Source of the DNA: WVXP01 sp964348095
GTDB lineage: Bacteria > Desulfobacterota > BSN033 > WVXP01
Reading direction: 5' to 3'
Length of the DNA: 64,000 bases
Assembly (NCBI GenBank): GCA_964348095.1
Contig: CAYGBK010000076.1
Coordinates: 1 to 64,000, forward strand
The position numbers were made by a program, and so were the translations under genes. The notes beneath the pieces were generated by a model. The model did not search any database. It saw only the letters and a list, made by a program, of their open reading frames with translations, and was not told where the DNA came from. How positions within the stretch are numbered: the stretch's first letter is position 1; each line of letters opens with the position of its first letter. Positions 61,987-64,000 of this stretch are shown here, one piece after another.

Positions 61987-62403
61987 TCATAATTCCAATT
62001 GGCCTTGCTGAGCCAGTATCGTTGCCACATCATAGTATTCTGTAATTCGATTGATTCTCCCATCTTTCAGTTGAAAGAAATAGGCGATACGGAGATCCAC
62101 CTTCTTCCCCGTAGGTTCTGAACCACGGAAAACTCCCGAATTGGTCGCCCGCCACCTGACCTGGCAGATCACGGCATCGCCATCGACAAACTGCTCGTCA
62201 ACATGGGCGATGCAATCCGGGTATCCCTGAAAAACCTCGGAGTAGGATTTCTTGAAATTGTCCACGCCGACAAAAGGCTCGGGCTCTGCCACCTCGTCTG
62301 CAACCACATTCTCTAAACAACAAGCCGCCATCCCTTCCACATCGTGTTCGTTCATAGCCTTGAAAAAATCTTCAATTATTCTGATCGCTTCTTCTTTTCC
62401 CAT
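61987..62403 (-). CDS. NTF2/SnoaL-like protein
   Basis: A 138 aa cone-shaped alpha-plus-beta barrel domain. EEAIRIIEDFFKAMNEHDVEGMAACC, then KSYSEVFQGYPDCIAHVDEQFVDGDAVICQVRWRATNSG and KVDLRIAYFFQLKDGRINRITEYYD are typical of SnoaL-like polyketide-cyclase or ketosteroid-isomerase-fold proteins. AAGGAGGG precedes the ATG. It sits between livF and the D-aminoacylase; it may help hydrolyse or isomerise the imported compound. Confidence 0.85.
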   Translation of the reverse strand: MGKEEAIRIIEDFFKAMNEHDVEGMAACCLENVVADEVAEPEPFVGVDNFKKSYSEVFQGYPDCIAHVDEQFVDGDAVICQVRWRATNSGVFRGSEPTGKKVDLRIAYFFQLKDGRINRITEYYDVATILAQQGQLEL

Positions 62404-62485
62404 ATCCCACCCTCCTTCGTTGGGTTTCGATTCAAGCGCCTTTTAGATGCTAACCGGTTCACAGCGGGGAACGCTCACGGTCGAT

Positions 62486-63190
62486 CTAATCCGTGGCGGA
62501 AAGATATTTGGCTTTGATCTCTTCGTTCCTCTCTAGTGCGTGGGGTTCCGACTCATAGACGATCTGTCCTTTGCTGATGATAAAGGCATAGTTTGCCACC
62601 CGTAAGGCCATGGGCAAATTCTGTTCGACCAGAAGGATGGAGAATCCATCCTCTTTCAGCTGACGAATGATGGACCCGATATCACGAACAATCAGGGGAG
62701 CAAGCCCTTCTGAAGGTTCATCCATCAGAAGGAGATCAGGGTTAGTCATCAAAGCTCGGCCAATGGCCAACATCTGTTGTTCCCCCCCGCTCAGCAGATT
62801 TCCTTTGAGATTCGAGCGCTCTCTCAAGATCGGGAATTGGGAGTATACCCTGTCCAAAGACCATCCACCAGTCTTGTTACCCATCCTCGCTGCCATGGTG
62901 AGATTCTCTCTGACCGTGAGGGATGGAAAAATATTGCGGCCTTGAGGAATCAGTCCGACGCCTATCTTGGCGATCTCGTATGGCTTGAGATGGGTGATAT
63001 CATGCCCCTTGAACCGAACCACCCCGCTCCGGGGTGGGGTAAAGCCGATAATTGATCGAATGGTCGTCGTCTTTCCCATGCCATTGCGACCGAGGAGGGC
63101 TACGACGGTCCCTTTCTTAACCGCCATCGAAATTCCATGAAGAACGTAGCTCTCCCCATAGTACGTATGAATATCAACCAACTCCAGCAT
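62486..63190 (-). CDS. livF: Branched-chain amino acid/amide ABC transporter ATPase LivF
   Basis: A 234 aa ABC ATPase. The Walker A is GRNGMGKTT, the signature LLSGGEQQMLAIGRAL, and Walker B LLLMDEPSEGLAPLIV, with GLIPQGRNIFPSLTVRENL, the LivF-specific Q-loop region. The start at 63190 (MLELVDIHTYYGESYVLHG) is the family start, overlapping livG by 17 nt; the frame stays open to 63265. Energises uptake of a branched-chain amino acid, amide or related compound. Confidence 0.92.
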   Translation of the reverse strand: MLELVDIHTYYGESYVLHGISMAVKKGTVVALLGRNGMGKTTTIRSIIGFTPPRSGVVRFKGHDITHLKPYEIAKIGVGLIPQGRNIFPSLTVRENLTMAARMGNKTGGWSLDRVYSQFPILRERSNLKGNLLSGGEQQMLAIGRALMTNPDLLLMDEPSEGLAPLIVRDIGSIIRQLKEDGFSILLVEQNLPMALRVANYAFIISKGQIVYESEPHALERNEEIKAKYLSATD

Positions 63191-63947
63191 GGTCAGCAGT
63201 CTCCTCGACTCCCATATAGATTTCCTTGACCCTCTGATCGGCCTGAATTTCCTGCGGTGTCCCATCCGCTATGATCTCGCCATAATGAAGGACAATGATA
63301 CGTTCTGCCACCTCAAACACCATGTCCATGTCATGATCAACCATAAGAACGGTCATGTCCGATCCCAAGTTCTTGATCGTACCAATGACCTCGGACCCTT
63401 CCTCTCTTGTCAGACCGGCACTCGGTTCATCCAGAAGCAACAATTTGGGCTGCATGGCCAATCCAAGTCCGATTTCCAATTTCCTTTGCTCCCCGTGGCC
63501 CAGGTTTTTGACAGGGTCGTTCTTTTTATCCTCTAGGTCCAGCATCTTCAATGTATGAAGCGCATCATCATGGACGGCCTTGAAATGACTGATCTTGCGA
63601 AACATATTGAAGCCGGTGGACTTCGTGCCGTGAAGGGTCAACAGTGCATTATCCAGAACCGTGAGTTTTTGAAGAAGGCTGATGATCTGAAAGGCGCGAG
63701 CCTGGCCGAGACAAGCACGCCGATGGGTAGGAAGATCAGTCACGTCCTGCTCGAAAAAGTAGATTCGACCCGCCGTGGCCGACAGCTGTCCATTGATCAG
63801 ATCGAATAGGGTCGTCTTACCCGCACCATTGGGGCCTATGATCGCCAGACGCTCCCCAACGGCGACGGCGAAAGAGACGTCGTTCACCGCAGTCACTCCG
63901 CCGAAATTCTTGGACAAGCCCTCAACCCTTAACGCTTCCTGTGGCAT
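63174..63947 (-). CDS. livG: Branched-chain amino acid/amide ABC transporter ATPase LivG
   Basis: A 257 aa ABC ATPase. The Walker A is GPNGAGKTT, the signature NLGHGEQRKLEIGLGLA, and Walker B LLLLDEPSAGL; FEQDVTDLPTHRRACLGQARAFQI is the LivG Q-loop stretch. Partner of LivF encoded immediately downstream. A permease end lies just upstream (63960). Substrate class is only as good as the family's, which also covers urea and amides. Confidence 0.92.
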   Translation of the reverse strand: MPQEALRVEGLSKNFGGVTAVNDVSFAVAVGERLAIIGPNGAGKTTLFDLINGQLSATAGRIYFFEQDVTDLPTHRRACLGQARAFQIISLLQKLTVLDNALLTLHGTKSTGFNMFRKISHFKAVHDDALHTLKMLDLEDKKNDPVKNLGHGEQRKLEIGLGLAMQPKLLLLDEPSAGLTREEGSEVIGTIKNLGSDMTVLMVDHDMDMVFEVAERIIVLHYGEIIADGTPQEIQADQRVKEIYMGVEETADHAGVG

Positions 63948-63959
63948 GACTCACCTTCA

Positions 63960-64000
63960 TCAAAAGTCTCCATAGATAGACGCCAATACCCTCCCGCGCA
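63960..64000 (-). CDS. livM: Probable LivM-type permease, last codons only
   Basis: The minus strand entering the window has an open frame ending RGRVLASIYGDF and TGA at 63960-63962, 12 nt before the livG start. Position and strand fit the permease gene of a Liv operon. Only about 12 residues are visible, so this is inferred from context. Confidence 0.3.
   Translation of the reverse strand, partial: RGRVLASIYGDF

Noticed and set aside
1..64000. tRNA, rRNA, CRISPR arrays, integrases, phage genes
   Set aside because: Looked for in the gaps and not seen; gap sequences lack cloverleaf, repeat-spacer or integrase patterns.

Overview
The window looks like a chromosomal stretch of an anaerobic or facultative bacterium, most like the Desulfobacterota (Deltaproteobacteria) or a neighbouring lineage. 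This rests on gene content, not on a marker gene: two probable selenoproteins, an ArsS arsenosugar enzyme, a cytoplasmic reductive-dehalogenase-like protein, a fused transaldolase/phosphoglucose isomerase, a cNMP-DUF4388 protein, ResB, and ATC-hydrolase-like proteins beside a Liv transporter. No rRNA, tRNA, CRISPR array, integrase or transposase was seen.

Region 1 (about 1-17.4 kb, minus strand) is a surface-polysaccharide locus. Transcription runs from a polymerase/ligase-type membrane protein (17418) and a TPR protein, past a NusG/RfaH-type antiterminator, to the Wzm/Wzt exporter. It then passes glycosyltransferases, a sulfotransferase, a DUF5672 protein, a CMP-nonulosonate module (NeuB plus a NeuA-HAD phosphatase fusion), a methyltransferase and more GT4 enzymes. 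The last of these runs off the left edge. The 8-10.8 kb part is visibly AT-richer. The product is probably a nonulosonate-containing, possibly sulfated, ABC-exported glycan.

Region 2 (17.4-34 kb) holds the best finds. A plus-strand DsbA-like gene has an in-frame UGA exactly at the catalytic cysteine, followed by a SECIS-like hairpin with a GGUC loop. Facing it is a long minus-strand operon: TVP38-like protein, a broken glucose-dehydrogenase-like SDR, flavin disulfide oxidoreductase, transaldolase-PGI, Gnd, a Tat-exported molybdoenzyme, Zwf, an AhpD-like protein, ArsS, Pgl and a TIGR04283-type glycosyltransferase. The ArsS frame also reads through a UGA into the family's C-terminal Gly-Gly motif, with a hairpin behind it. 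Pentose-phosphate (NADPH) genes and arsenosugar genes are therefore interleaved in one operon. A DUF255 thioredoxin-like protein follows.

Region 3 (34-52 kb) is mostly housekeeping: Hsp20, thioesterases, a JAMM peptidase, an acetoin-utilisation/HDAC-type deacetylase, HU/IHF, PurQ, ResB, ApbE, nitroreductase, DUF72, cNMP-DUF4388, lipoproteins, endonuclease III, a class I amidotransferase hydrolase and a phosphoribosyltransferase. Two inverted copies of a roughly 330 bp element with two near-perfect hairpins lie at 36.3-36.6 and 48.0-48.3 kb.

Region 4 (52-57 kb, plus) has a reductive-dehalogenase-like protein, a second collapsed SDR gene, a split UxaA/SuyAB-type lyase and an ATP-dependent DNA ligase. 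Region 5 (57-64 kb, minus) is one operon: LivM end, LivG, LivF, an NTF2-like protein, an N-acyl-D-amino-acid deacylase, two ATC-hydrolase-like proteins and an M28 peptidase. It probably takes up and hydrolyses an amide or peptide-like substrate.
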